Shown here: one piece after another, positions 16,993-25,814 of the stretch | How positions within the stretch are numbered: position 1 is the stretch's first letter | Layout of the letters: the number at the start of each line of letters is the position of its first letter | Origin: DAOUAT01 sp964551735 | GTDB taxonomy: Bacteria > Chloroflexota > Anaerolineae > CG2-30-64-16 | NCBI GenBank assembly: GCA_964551735.1 | Contig: CAZKEF010000013.1 | Span: forward strand, 62,001 to 126,000 | Reading direction: 5' to 3' | DNA: 64,000 nucleotides | Made by a program: the position numbers and the translations under genes | The notes under the pieces: model-generated | Seen by the model: the letters and a program-made list of their open reading frames with translations, nothing else | Database searches by the model: none | Told to the model about the DNA's origin: nothing

Positions 16993-17742
16993 ATGCCATT
17001 CAAAATCCTGGTGATAGACGACAGGATTTGCGACAGGGACGACACCATTTCGACCCTGCCGGCACTGTTGCAGGCGGCCGGCTATGATGTCGCGACCACC
17101 TCGGACGGCGAAAACGCCTATGACCTGGTGTTCGACTATCGGCCCGACCTCATCGTGCTGGATATCCACTTCAACCGGCAGGACATTAATGGCATCGAGA
17201 TCTGTCAAGCGATTCGCGACAACGGCTATCAAGCGCCGGTGATCCTGATCACGGCCAATTTCACCGAAACGGAAGATGTGCTGGCCGGCTTCAACGCCGG
17301 CGCCGACGACTATGTCATCCGGCCTTGCGACAATCGGGAGATCGCGGCGCGCATCCGGGCGAACTTGCCACCGGGCATCGTCGAGGTTGATGGCCGTATT
17401 CGAATTGACTTCGACGAGCAACGGGTCTGGATCGAACAGCAGGAAGCCTGGCAGGAAGTCTGCTTGCAACCGTTGTTGTTCAAGCTCCTGCAGACGCTCG
17501 TCGTCAACGCGGGGCGGATGATGGAGTCCACTCGGCTGAAAGATCGGGTGTGGGAGAAGGAGATCAGCGACGACGCCCTGGCCGTGTTCATCCGGCGGCT
17601 GCGCGAGAAACTGGAACCTGACCCGCGCCACCCCATCTACATCGAGACGATCCGTGGCATAGGTTATCGCTTCAACGGCCGGCTCACACGCAGCCACGGT
17701 GAGACGATGCAGCGGAGGAAGCCATGCTATCAACCTTACTGA
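16993..17742 (+). CDS. OmpR-family response regulator
   Basis: 249 aa. Receiver domain 1-120 with Asp9-Asp10 acidic pocket, Asp57 phospho-acceptor (LIVLDIHF) and Thr88. The conserved Lys of receivers is Arg here (VIRPCD, Arg110), which may change signalling. The C-terminal winged helix (LFKLLQTLVVNAGRMM, DDALAVFIRRLREKL, IRGIGYRF) is of the OmpR/PhoB type and binds DNA. The start is preceded by GAGAGGG. Its last 19 bases overlap the kinase gene in another frame, so the two are coupled. The ligand or stress sensed is unknown. Confidence 0.9.
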   Translation: MPFKILVIDDRICDRDDTISTLPALLQAAGYDVATTSDGENAYDLVFDYRPDLIVLDIHFNRQDINGIEICQAIRDNGYQAPVILITANFTETEDVLAGFNAGADDYVIRPCDNREIAARIRANLPPGIVEVDGRIRIDFDEQRVWIEQQEAWQEVCLQPLLFKLLQTLVVNAGRMMESTRLKDRVWEKEISDDALAVFIRRLREKLEPDPRHPIYIETIRGIGYRFNGRLTRSHGETMQRRKPCYQPY

Positions 17743-18680
17743 ACGAGTATGGCCCCAGCAACCTCGAGCTGCTGCTGATTCTGCTCGCGATCGCTGTGCT
17801 GGTTACTGCTGGCTACCGCTTGCTGCGTCGCCGCTGGCAGGCCGAGACAACCCGGCTGCAGTCAGCCCTGGCTGAAGCGCAACAGCGCGATGGACAGCTC
17901 CGCAGCGAGTTGGCCGAAGCGCAGCGCCAACGCCAGTTGGCTGAGGCCGACCATCGGCGCGAGTTGAATGCGCTCCATGTGCAGCATGACCCGGCCCGCC
18001 TCAAGGCGCAGCAGGATCATCTCCAACGGGTGATCGCCCATGAATTCGTCAAGGGGCTACATTTCATCGTCTCCCAGTGTGACGAGACGGTCGCGAAACT
18101 GCGCGCCGACCAGCCTGACCTCCGCGATCGACAGAACCAGGCGCGCGCCAAGGCGCACGAGATGATCCAACATGCCAGAAATATCGTCGAGCAGCCCGAT
18201 CTGGAGCGCAATGCAGCGCAGCAGGAGATGGTGAACCTGCGCGGCTTGCTGGAGGGGATCCTCAAAGAGCTCTTTCCCTATGCTGAGGCTCGCGGCGTCC
18301 ATCTGCGGACGCAGTACGGCAGCCTGGGCCCGATCTCGGTCAGCCGACCGCTGATAACGCAGATGTTGCGCAACGTCATCCACAACGCCATCCACTACTC
18401 TTTCGACGGCGGCGTGGTGGATGTCGCCCTGCGCCTGGAGGGTGATGCCGCGCTTTGCGCAGTCGTGGAGGTGCGTGATCGCGGCCGCGGCATCGCGGTG
18501 AAAGAGCAGGAGCGCATCTTCGAGCTGAGCGTGCGCGGAGATGGCTTGGTGGAGCCGGGCAGCGGCCTGGGCCTTTGCCACGCCCGTGCGATCGCCCATC
18601 TGCACGGCGGTGACGTGGTGTTGGCCGAGAGCCGGGTCAATGAGGGTTCGACGTTCCGCATCACGCTGCCATACGCATAG
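17724..18680 (+). CDS. Membrane-anchored sensor histidine kinase
   Basis: 318 aa. One membrane helix at about 14-30, then a coiled coil to about 105 (heptads rich in Ala/Gln/Glu), then the H-box VIAHEFVKG with His106, N-box NVIHNAIHYS, G1 DRGRGIA and G2 GSGLGL of the HATPase domain. No extracellular sensor domain: only about a dozen residues precede the helix, so sensing may be via membrane, coiled coil or a partner protein. The H-box is atypical (HEFVKGLHF instead of HELRTPL). Partner of the overlapping response regulator. Confidence 0.87.
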   Translation: MLSTLLNEYGPSNLELLLILLAIAVLVTAGYRLLRRRWQAETTRLQSALAEAQQRDGQLRSELAEAQRQRQLAEADHRRELNALHVQHDPARLKAQQDHLQRVIAHEFVKGLHFIVSQCDETVAKLRADQPDLRDRQNQARAKAHEMIQHARNIVEQPDLERNAAQQEMVNLRGLLEGILKELFPYAEARGVHLRTQYGSLGPISVSRPLITQMLRNVIHNAIHYSFDGGVVDVALRLEGDAALCAVVEVRDRGRGIAVKEQERIFELSVRGDGLVEPGSGLGLCHARAIAHLHGGDVVLAESRVNEGSTFRITLPYA

Positions 18681-18731
18681 CGTTTTTTGATACTTGATCC
18701 GGACAAAGCGGAACCAGACAGGATAAAACCA

Positions 18732-18797
18732 GCCACGAATTACACGAATTGTACGAATTGTCCCTTGTGACTTCGTGGAATTTGTACAATTCGTGGC
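18732..18797. repeat. CACGAATTG 9-bp repeat hairpin
   Basis: Ends GCCACGAATT and AATTCGTGGC are perfect inverted 10-mers, with CACGAATTA/CACGAATTG/TACGAATTG nonamers in the left half. Lies between the kinase gene and the Kelch lipoprotein gene. Confidence 0.8.
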
Positions 18798-18874
18798 AGA
18801 GAGAATCCTTGTCTTCCACACAAGATACTTGCCAATAATCGCTTTCGGCTGCGAGAAAGGGCTTCTCAGCTACC

Positions 18875-20260
18875 ATGGAGACGAATAGACGCATCGCTGC
18901 ATGGGTGTTGGTGAGCATCAGCCTTGTCGTGCTGGCCGGCTGCCACCCGCGGGACGGGCTGCTGGCCGATCGGCTCGTCGTTGCAACGGTGGCCGCCGCC
19001 GAGGCGACGGAGGCGGCCGCGCTGGCGACCAAAGCGGCCGCGCTGGAGCGCATCGCCCAGGCGACGGGGGCCGCACAACAACACACAACCCTGACGCCCA
19101 CACCGAGATCCGTTGTATCCCCGATGCGCCCGGCGACACCGCCCCCGGCTCCCGCGCTCATAGCGCGAATTGCGCCATCTGCGCCGGTTGTCCGCGTGCA
19201 GCCCGCAGGTTCGCTCCGTGTCGCGCGCGCGTTCCATACTGCTACGCTCCTGGGCGATGGCCGCGTCCTGCTCGTCGGCGGCAGCCGGGCCACCGACGTC
19301 TTCCTGGCCGAGGTGGATGTGCACGATCCGCTGACCGGCCAGGCCAGGCAGGTCGCCTCGCTTCACACGCCGCGCCACGGGCACAGCGCGACGGCCCTGC
19401 TCGATGGCCGCGTTTTGGTCGTGGGCGGCTATAACCTGCCGCAGCAATGGCTGGACGATGCGGAGGTGTACGATCCCGCACAAGACCGTTGGACAGTGGC
19501 GCCTCCCGCCTACTCCCATGGTGTCACTCACAGCGCGACCCTGATGCAGGATGGCCGCGTGCTGGTGGTGGGGGGCGGCATTGGCAGCGGGCGTATCACC
19601 GCGCGCGTGGAGATTTTCGATCCGCGTACCGATGCCTGGCTCGAGGCGCAGCCGCTGCCGGCCGATCGCGCTAGCCACACCGCCCAGCTACTGACAGATG
19701 GCCGCGTGCTGGTGGCGGGCGGCTGGGGCATGGCCAATGAGCCGGTGGGCGGCGACGCGCTGGTATATGATCCCCAAACGGACACCTGGTCGTCCACTGC
19801 GCCGATGGTCAAGCCGCGCATCTGGGCCCAATCGGTGCGGCTCTCCGATGGCCGCGTGTTGGTGGTGGGCGGCATCACAGAGGAAGACCAGTACATCCCA
19901 AAGCTGACGACCAGCGCCGAGATCTTCGACCCGGCCTGGAACGCATGGACGGCTGTGTCTCCGATGGCGCAGCCGCGCTACTCGCACTTTCTGGCGCCGC
20001 TGGCCGATGGCAGGGCGCTGGTCTTTGGCGGCGCGCGCGATTGGGACTGCTGCTGGAGCAGCAGCACGTTCGTCCGGGAGATCGAGCGCTACGATCCGCT
20101 GGCGAACGAATGGCGCACCGTCGGCGAGCTGCCGCGGCCCAGCGCGCAGGCCAGCGCGGTCATCCTGGCCGACGGCCGCGCCTGGTTGGCCGGGGGACGG
20201 GATAATGGCCGGGTCGACGCGCTGCACTTTGCGGACGCCTGGCTGATCGGCGGAGATTGA
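18875..20260 (+). CDS. Kelch-repeat lipoprotein
   Basis: 461 aa. The signal peptide ends with the lipobox LAGC (Cys23), so it should be lipid-anchored. After a Thr/Pro linker (about 70-100), seven blades each carry a DGRxLxxGG motif (for example DGRVLLVGG, DGRVLVAGG, DGRALVFGG), predicting a seven-bladed beta-propeller of the Kelch/galactose-oxidase type. No oxidase copper ligands are evident, so binding rather than catalysis is likely. First of a run of exported proteins; the kinase upstream could regulate it. Ribosome binding site is weak. Confidence 0.87.
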   Translation: METNRRIAAWVLVSISLVVLAGCHPRDGLLADRLVVATVAAAEATEAAALATKAAALERIAQATGAAQQHTTLTPTPRSVVSPMRPATPPPAPALIARIAPSAPVVRVQPAGSLRVARAFHTATLLGDGRVLLVGGSRATDVFLAEVDVHDPLTGQARQVASLHTPRHGHSATALLDGRVLVVGGYNLPQQWLDDAEVYDPAQDRWTVAPPAYSHGVTHSATLMQDGRVLVVGGGIGSGRITARVEIFDPRTDAWLEAQPLPADRASHTAQLLTDGRVLVAGGWGMANEPVGGDALVYDPQTDTWSSTAPMVKPRIWAQSVRLSDGRVLVVGGITEEDQYIPKLTTSAEIFDPAWNAWTAVSPMAQPRYSHFLAPLADGRALVFGGARDWDCCWSSSTFVREIERYDPLANEWRTVGELPRPSAQASAVILADGRAWLAGGRDNGRVDALHFADAWLIGGD

Positions 20261-20278
20261 AACGGCAGAGAACCTTCG

Positions 20279-22195
20279 GTGAACACAACGGCGCGACCTC
20301 GAGACTGGCTTCTCGTCCTCATCTGCATCGTCGTCCTGACCGGATGCCATCGCCTGGTCGCGTCGACGCCGGAGGTCGCGCTATCACCCGTTCCCGAAGC
20401 CGGTTCCATCCATGGCGCGCCCATAGTTATTGAGACGAACGCGCCCCCTGTCGTCGTTTACGACAGCGACGCCTTCACCGTCACTGCGCCGATCAGCGAC
20501 ACCGCCACGGCCGCGTTCATGTGGAGCTACGTGCAACTCCTGAACAACTGGAACCCCGCGACCGGCCTGGTGCGCGACAAGGACGCAGTCCCCAGCGGCG
20601 CGTTCGACGCGATCCAGGCCACCGGCAGTCTGGCCGCCGTGACGGCGCTGGCGGATCAACTTGGCGTTATCGCGCACGGCGATGCGCGCTGGATCGTGGA
20701 CCGGATCGGCCGCGCGCTGCTGCACGAGACGCCGCGTTACCGCGGGCTGTGGCCCCATTTCGTCCAGGTCTCCCCCGAGGGCGCGATCACCATCGTGCCG
20801 GGCACGGAATGGTCTTCTGTGGATACGGTGATTGCGGCCATCGGCCTGCTGACCGCGCAGCACGGCCTGGGGCTGGACACCGCCGCGGCCGAGGAGATGC
20901 TGCGGGCGATTGACTGGGCCGATCTGACGGCCGGCCCGGGCGGGATGATCGCGCACGGCTACGCCTTCGCCGGCGACAGGCTCCCCGGGGCGTGGGACAC
21001 CTTCGGCACGGAGAGCTGGCTGGTCGAACTCGCCTATGCCGCGGCGACGGGCCGGGTGGCGCCGTTGGCCCACCCTGCGCCCCCCACGGCCAACGGCTCG
21101 GGGTTCATTGACGAGCTGGCCTGGTTGTTTGTGCGGCCCCCCTCTGCGCCTGACACTTGGGGCGTCGCCTGGCCAGCCTACCGTTCGACGGCAGCCAACA
21201 AGCAGATCGGCTACTACCCCAGGAAAGACGCCGCATCCTGCGTTGCCCAGGCTGGCCTGTTCGGCCTGTCGGCGGCCGAGGTGCCGGACCCCTCCCAGGT
21301 GGCGCCAGAGAACGTCTATCAGGCTTTCGGCGTCGGCGGCCGCTTCGCGCTGGCCAACGACGGATCGGCACTGTCCGGCGCGCCCGTGGTGGTCCCGCAC
21401 TATTCGGCGCTGATCGCGGCGCTGCGGCCGGCCGACGCGATCGCCATGTGGGATTGGCTCATCCGGCACGGGTTCTTCTCGCCGAAAGACAACGTGGAGA
21501 GCCTGATGTTCCCGCCGGGCGCCAGCTGCGATCCTGGCAGGGCCGCCTGGAACCGCCAGCACGGATCGTGGAACCTGGCGCTGCAGGCGTTGGGCTGGGG
21601 GCGTTACCTGGCGCAACGCCGCGGACAGACCCCCATCCTGTGGCGGGCGGCCATTGAGAATCCGCTGCTGCGCGAGGGGTATCGCCTGTTGGCGCCGAAC
21701 GAGGCGCCTGAGCCGTCGCCTGGCATGTGGACGATCTCGCGCGAGTGTGAAGACCGCGCCGAGCCCACGGTCGGGCAGACGCTCGAACGGCCCCACGCCT
21801 CCGGCCTGCTCGTACACGGGCAGTTCGGCACGATCTCAACGGCGCCCTGGTCGCCGCAGGGGGGCGCTGTGCGCTACGCCGGCATCGTCCTGCCCGAGGC
21901 GAAGCGCCTGTACCTGCGGCTTCGCTATTCCAAATTCAGTCCGGCGTCCGTGCCTGTCGCGATCTATCTGGACGATGAGGCCTCCCCCAGAGCCGTGCGC
22001 TATCTGGTGGACCAGGGCAGTTGGGACAACTTCGCCTGGACAGAGCCGATTCTGCTGGGGGCCGTCGTCAGCGGGACGCACATCCTCACTTTCGCCACGG
22101 CCGGCCAGACCTACGGCGTGGCGGATCTCGACCTGTTCATCCTGGCCAACGAGCCGCCGGCCATCCCGCCGCTGACGCTGTCCCCGATTCCCTGA
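20279..22195 (+). CDS. Glucoamylase-like (GH144-type) lipoprotein
   Basis: 638 aa with a GTG start. Lipobox LTGC (Cys23). Residues about 75-490 form an alpha/alpha-barrel of the glycoamylase-like family (TAAFMWSYVQLLNNWNPATG, PGTEWSSVDTVIAAIG, DTFGTESWLVELAYAA, NVESLMFPPG), which includes beta-1,2-glucanases of GH144; the exact substrate cannot be read here. The C-terminal 140 residues are a beta-rich domain that may bind carbohydrate. 18 bp after the Kelch gene. A paralogue with different N-terminal domains is at 28011-30314, and whole blocks such as WNPxTGLVRDK and PPTANGSGFIDELAWLF are shared. Confidence 0.85.
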   Translation: MNTTARPRDWLLVLICIVVLTGCHRLVASTPEVALSPVPEAGSIHGAPIVIETNAPPVVVYDSDAFTVTAPISDTATAAFMWSYVQLLNNWNPATGLVRDKDAVPSGAFDAIQATGSLAAVTALADQLGVIAHGDARWIVDRIGRALLHETPRYRGLWPHFVQVSPEGAITIVPGTEWSSVDTVIAAIGLLTAQHGLGLDTAAAEEMLRAIDWADLTAGPGGMIAHGYAFAGDRLPGAWDTFGTESWLVELAYAAATGRVAPLAHPAPPTANGSGFIDELAWLFVRPPSAPDTWGVAWPAYRSTAANKQIGYYPRKDAASCVAQAGLFGLSAAEVPDPSQVAPENVYQAFGVGGRFALANDGSALSGAPVVVPHYSALIAALRPADAIAMWDWLIRHGFFSPKDNVESLMFPPGASCDPGRAAWNRQHGSWNLALQALGWGRYLAQRRGQTPILWRAAIENPLLREGYRLLAPNEAPEPSPGMWTISRECEDRAEPTVGQTLERPHASGLLVHGQFGTISTAPWSPQGGAVRYAGIVLPEAKRLYLRLRYSKFSPASVPVAIYLDDEASPRAVRYLVDQGSWDNFAWTEPILLGAVVSGTHILTFATAGQTYGVADLDLFILANEPPAIPPLTLSPIP

Positions 22196-22302
22196 GCTAC
22201 ACCGACACCCCGCGCCACCCCAGGTAATCTGGCGGTAATCTTCCCGCGCGATGATATGCTGGCTGCACGCGGACGCTTTCATTCTCACGTATCCTCTCAA
22301 TT

Positions 22303-22360
22303 TGTAGGGGCGCACCCTCGCGGTCGCCCCGGCGGGCAGGCGCAAGGCCGTGCCCCTACA
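22303..22360. repeat. TGTAGGGGC...GCCCCTACA palindromic element
   Basis: Perfect 9-bp inverted ends with GC-rich interior; same family as 9006-9104. Lies between two lipoprotein genes. Confidence 0.75.
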
Positions 22361-22384
22361 CCGGATTATTGAAAGAACCATTTT

Positions 22385-22413
22385 CACCACGGAGGCACGG
22401 AGTGCACAGAGGT
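22385..22413. repeat. CACGGAGG-type repeat overlapping a gene start
   Basis: CCACGGAGGCACGGAGTG and CACAGAGG form an 8-9 bp period repeat. It supplies GGAGG (22391-22395) and the GTG (22402) used by the next gene. Confidence 0.7.
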
Positions 22414-23010
22414 TCTTTTATTCAGACAAGAACCCATGTCCTCGGCCTGGCGCTGGTCATTGGCGGCCTGGTGTTGGCCGGCTGCCATCCGCTGGTTCGG
22501 GCCACCCCCACCCCCGGCATCCCGCCCCTGGTGATCGCCGACTTCGATACCTGCCAGCGCACCAACAACCTCGGCGGCGAGATGGGCGCGGCTTACAACT
22601 CGCCTGACCGGCTGACGGAGAGCTACATCCCGGAAGCCGGCCGCGGCTGCGTGGCCCGGCTGGAGTATCAGGTCACCGGCTGGGCGGCCTTCTGGCTGAA
22701 GCTGGGGGGCGCCGATCTGCGCTCCTACAGCGCGTTGACCTTCGACGTGCGGGCCGACGGTGAGGCAGGGATCCCCGGCCAGATCAAGGTCGAGTTGAAG
22801 CGCGGCAACGGGGAGCTCCTGATCAGCCAGGTGACGGGCATCGGCCCGGACTGGCAGCCCGTGCGCATCCCCCTGGCCGACTTGCGTCCGACGAGCCACA
22901 ATCCGCCGCTGGCCTCGTTCGCAGGGATCGATGAGTTGGTGTTCACGTTCGAGGCCGGGCAGGCGGGGCGTCAGGGGGTGGTGTATCTGGACGATATTCG
23001 GGTCGAGTGA
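22402..23010 (+). CDS. Lipoprotein with CBM11/CIA30-like domain
   Basis: 202 aa from the GTG at 22402, which has GGAGG at a spacing of 6; a TTG eleven codons upstream is the alternative but has no ribosome binding site. Lipobox LAGC (Cys28). The rest (about 45-200) is a single beta-sandwich: LVIADFDTCQRTNNLGG, YSALTFDVRADGE, WQPVRIPLADLRP, GVVYLDDIRVE. This resembles family 11-type carbohydrate-binding or CIA30 modules. It probably binds glycan or supports the glucoamylase-like neighbours. The start lies inside a dispersed repeat. Confidence 0.75.
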   Translation: MHRGSFIQTRTHVLGLALVIGGLVLAGCHPLVRATPTPGIPPLVIADFDTCQRTNNLGGEMGAAYNSPDRLTESYIPEAGRGCVARLEYQVTGWAAFWLKLGGADLRSYSALTFDVRADGEAGIPGQIKVELKRGNGELLISQVTGIGPDWQPVRIPLADLRPTSHNPPLASFAGIDELVFTFEAGQAGRQGVVYLDDIRVE

Positions 23011-23068
23011 CGACTCTTCAACCGATCTTCATTACCACTGAACAGACACCAGCAAAGGAGCATTCACC

Positions 23069-24553
23069 ATGAAGCCATATCACCTGCTGATCCCGGTTGT
23101 AGCTATCTGCTTGCTGCTGACAGCGGCGCATGACTCGCGCAGCGCGATCGAGGAGCAGCCCCTTGACCTCGCGCCCATACATGTCCAGGCGCAGCCAGAT
23201 GCTCCACTGATACCTATGTACATCCGCTTCCATCCGCGGTTCTACAAGGAATACGGCGCAACAGGGTGGAGTTCCACGCTCTATGTACAGAATTCCGGCC
23301 AAGGATGGGGCACCTATGTCCTTGAATTCCGCGACTGCGTCTCTGGTACATTTGTGTACCTCTCGGACTGGACCATTCCGCCCGGGGTAACCCGGGTAGC
23401 CGGCCCCGGCGATTTCCCGGACCTGCCGCCCGGCTGCTACAGTCTGATTATCACCAGCGATACGTATCTTGCACACGCCAGTTTGGTGGAAGACACCTGG
23501 AACGGCGGGTCAGCGGCCGACACGTTGGCGACGTACCCGGGATTTGCCGAGGAAGAGGCGGCCTCTGAACTGCGTTTCGGGCCGCTGCTCAAAGGGGATG
23601 TCAACTCGACGGTGCATATCTGGAATGCCAGCTACTACGCCTCCGTTACCCTGACGGCCAACGCTTACGATGCATCTGGCGTCAAGATCGTCCTGCCATC
23701 CTGTGCGCTTGCTCCATACGCGCAGTGTAGTTACAACGCTTCAACCCTGGCGCAATTGCCGCCATCGTTCGTTGGCACGTTGGTCATCCAGGCCACCGGA
23801 AGATCAATCATGGGCCTCATGGACCTGGACAGTCCATCCGGCGACACCAGCGAGTATCGCAAACCTCTGGCGCCCGGCGCGACCTCAGTATGCCTGCCGC
23901 GGGCCCTCAGGCATGTGAACGAAGGGGGCATGACGTGTTCGACGACCGTCTTTGTAGCGAACACTGCCAACCAGGCGTCGAATGTGGACCTGGCGTTCTA
24001 TGGACAAACCGGGGCGCCGGCAACCCTCTACTACAGCTTCAGTCTGGCGGCGAACGGTTCTCGCTACCTCAGGTTAGTGGATCTCGCGCAGCTCGGCGAT
24101 GGCATCTGGTCTGTCTGCGCCAGCGGGACCCAGCCAGTGACCCTGGAGGAACTAACCCAGGCGGAGAGCCCATCCCCAGCGCCGGCCTCAAGTGCAACCC
24201 ATGGGGGAAGCAAGCTGGGTACGTCTGTGTTCCCAGACCCAACACATCTGGCGCTCACGCATTTGATGCGCAGCGACGAATCCTACACGGCTTTCAGCCT
24301 CCAAAACCCCGGCGGCACAACCGCAAGCGTTGAGCTGAAGTACTACGACCTCGACGGGGCGTTGATCCACACCGATTCGGTGGACCTGCCCCCAAAGGGC
24401 TGGGCGCGCTTCAATCAGAGCACCCAGCCTGAGTTGGGGAATGGCTATGTGGGCAGTCCGGTGGTCAGTAGCAGCCAGGCCTTAATCGCCCTGGTAGATA
24501 CGTATGTGCCTCCGACGCCGAAACGTGTCTTTCTGCCACTGGTGTTGCGGTGA
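23069..24553 (+). CDS. Secreted repeat protein ending in FLPLVLR
   Basis: 494 aa. Signal peptide at 1-25 (LLIPVVAICLLLTAA). The body has about four related beta-rich units, each with a [VF]-[NQ]-[NS] start such as LYVQNSG, VHIWNASYY, VFVANTANQ and FSLQNPGG, followed by a strand and DxxG turn. This is an Ig-like or fibronectin-like arrangement whose ligand is unknown. Ends KRVFLPLVLR, the window's clearest C-terminal FLPLV motif. AAAGGAG lies about 9 bases before the ATG. No recognised catalytic motif. Confidence 0.75.
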   Translation: MKPYHLLIPVVAICLLLTAAHDSRSAIEEQPLDLAPIHVQAQPDAPLIPMYIRFHPRFYKEYGATGWSSTLYVQNSGQGWGTYVLEFRDCVSGTFVYLSDWTIPPGVTRVAGPGDFPDLPPGCYSLIITSDTYLAHASLVEDTWNGGSAADTLATYPGFAEEEAASELRFGPLLKGDVNSTVHIWNASYYASVTLTANAYDASGVKIVLPSCALAPYAQCSYNASTLAQLPPSFVGTLVIQATGRSIMGLMDLDSPSGDTSEYRKPLAPGATSVCLPRALRHVNEGGMTCSTTVFVANTANQASNVDLAFYGQTGAPATLYYSFSLAANGSRYLRLVDLAQLGDGIWSVCASGTQPVTLEELTQAESPSPAPASSATHGGSKLGTSVFPDPTHLALTHLMRSDESYTAFSLQNPGGTTASVELKYYDLDGALIHTDSVDLPPKGWARFNQSTQPELGNGYVGSPVVSSSQALIALVDTYVPPTPKRVFLPLVLR

Positions 24554-24662
24554 TTCATACGGCCTATAGGCAGGAGGCGCCACAAGCCTATATCGTTGAA
24601 ACACGGACATGGCAAAAGCTGAGTGCGCAACGTAGAGATGTCAAATCTTCATGGAGGCAGGC

Positions 24663-25694
24663 ATGGAATGTCACGGTTCAGGAGGCTCAGCGGAACAGCA
24701 GTCGCAAAAGTCGGCCTTTGTCGCCGACGCGTGTGGCCGTGTGCAGGATGTCCGAGGTCTCGATGAGTCCCAGATTGCAGCGGCGCTGTCCGCATGGGAA
24801 GTGCGCCAGCAGCCGCCGCGTTTGGAGCCTCGATACTATGTCATCTTCATCCCGATCGGATTGATCATTAGCCTGATTGTGGCGCTGGTGTCACTCGTTA
24901 CTCCAGAGAGCCGCGCCAAACGGGAGTTTAGCGCCGGCAATGACAACTACGAGGTCCGCAGTTACGAGCAGGCGATTGCCAGGTATGACGAAGCGATCCG
25001 CCTGAAGTCCGATTTCTGGGAAGCTTACAATAACCGTGGGTTGGCTCAGCAGGCCAAGGGCGAGTACGACCGAGCCATTGCCGACTTCGACCAGGCGCTC
25101 AAGCTGAACCCGGTGTCAGCTCAGACCTCTGAGATCCTCGATAATCGCGGACTTGCCTATCGTGCCATCGGTGCATACGACGAGGCAATCGCAGACTTCA
25201 GCGAAGCGATCGAGCAAGATAGCTTTGCCCTGCATCCCGCCTACTACGATCACCGAGGCGTTACCTACTGGTACGCGGAGGACTACGACAAAGCCATCGC
25301 CGACTTCAATGCTGGCATTCGCGCCGTCGTTGGGCATCGCCTCGGCTTGTCGCTTGATCCGGCGCCGGATGAGGCCGACACCCTGGATCAACGTTTAGAT
25401 GAACAGATCGCGGACTTCACGTTCAAGGAGGAGTTGCCGCTGCTTTATGCCCATCGCGGTCTGGCTTATCTCAGTATAGAGAATGCCGACAAGGCGCTGG
25501 CGGACCTTGACAGGTCCATCAAGCTGCGCCCCAGGTTGGCGCTTGGCTACTATCTGCGCGGCGTCGCGTACCGCCTGACGGGTGATGGCGATCGAGCTGT
25601 CGAGGACTTTCGGCACGTCATCGCCCTGAATAATGATCCCGACCTCCTGCGCCAGGCCGAGACCCAATTGCGTGAGCTGGGGGTAACCCCGTGA
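24663..25694 (+). CDS. Membrane-anchored TPR protein
   Basis: 343 aa. GGAGG five bases before the ATG at 24663 makes it the best start; an ATG four codons earlier is possible. The N-terminal 55 residues are cytoplasmic and Gln/Ser-rich. One membrane helix (VIFIPIGLIISLIVALVSLV) is at about 60-80. Then about five TPR units (AIARYDEAIRLKSDFWEAYNNRGLA, AIADFDQALKLNP, and similar) form a protein-binding scaffold. It lacks a signal peptide, unlike its neighbours, and could tether partners at the membrane. Confidence 0.85.
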   Translation: MECHGSGGSAEQQSQKSAFVADACGRVQDVRGLDESQIAAALSAWEVRQQPPRLEPRYYVIFIPIGLIISLIVALVSLVTPESRAKREFSAGNDNYEVRSYEQAIARYDEAIRLKSDFWEAYNNRGLAQQAKGEYDRAIADFDQALKLNPVSAQTSEILDNRGLAYRAIGAYDEAIADFSEAIEQDSFALHPAYYDHRGVTYWYAEDYDKAIADFNAGIRAVVGHRLGLSLDPAPDEADTLDQRLDEQIADFTFKEELPLLYAHRGLAYLSIENADKALADLDRSIKLRPRLALGYYLRGVAYRLTGDGDRAVEDFRHVIALNNDPDLLRQAETQLRELGVTP

Positions 25695-25814
25695 AACAAG
25701 GAATCATGACAGGCATGATCATGGTTCAGATGTAGATTCCGAGAGCTGTGCCGATAGCCTTGACCAATAATCCATCCATCAGACAACTGGCCGCACTGGC
25801 CGAAGGAGAGCACT

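Noticed and set aside
20384..21817. 477-codon minus-strand open frame
   Set aside because: Antisense of the glucoamylase-like lipoprotein; Arg/Gly-rich with no motif.
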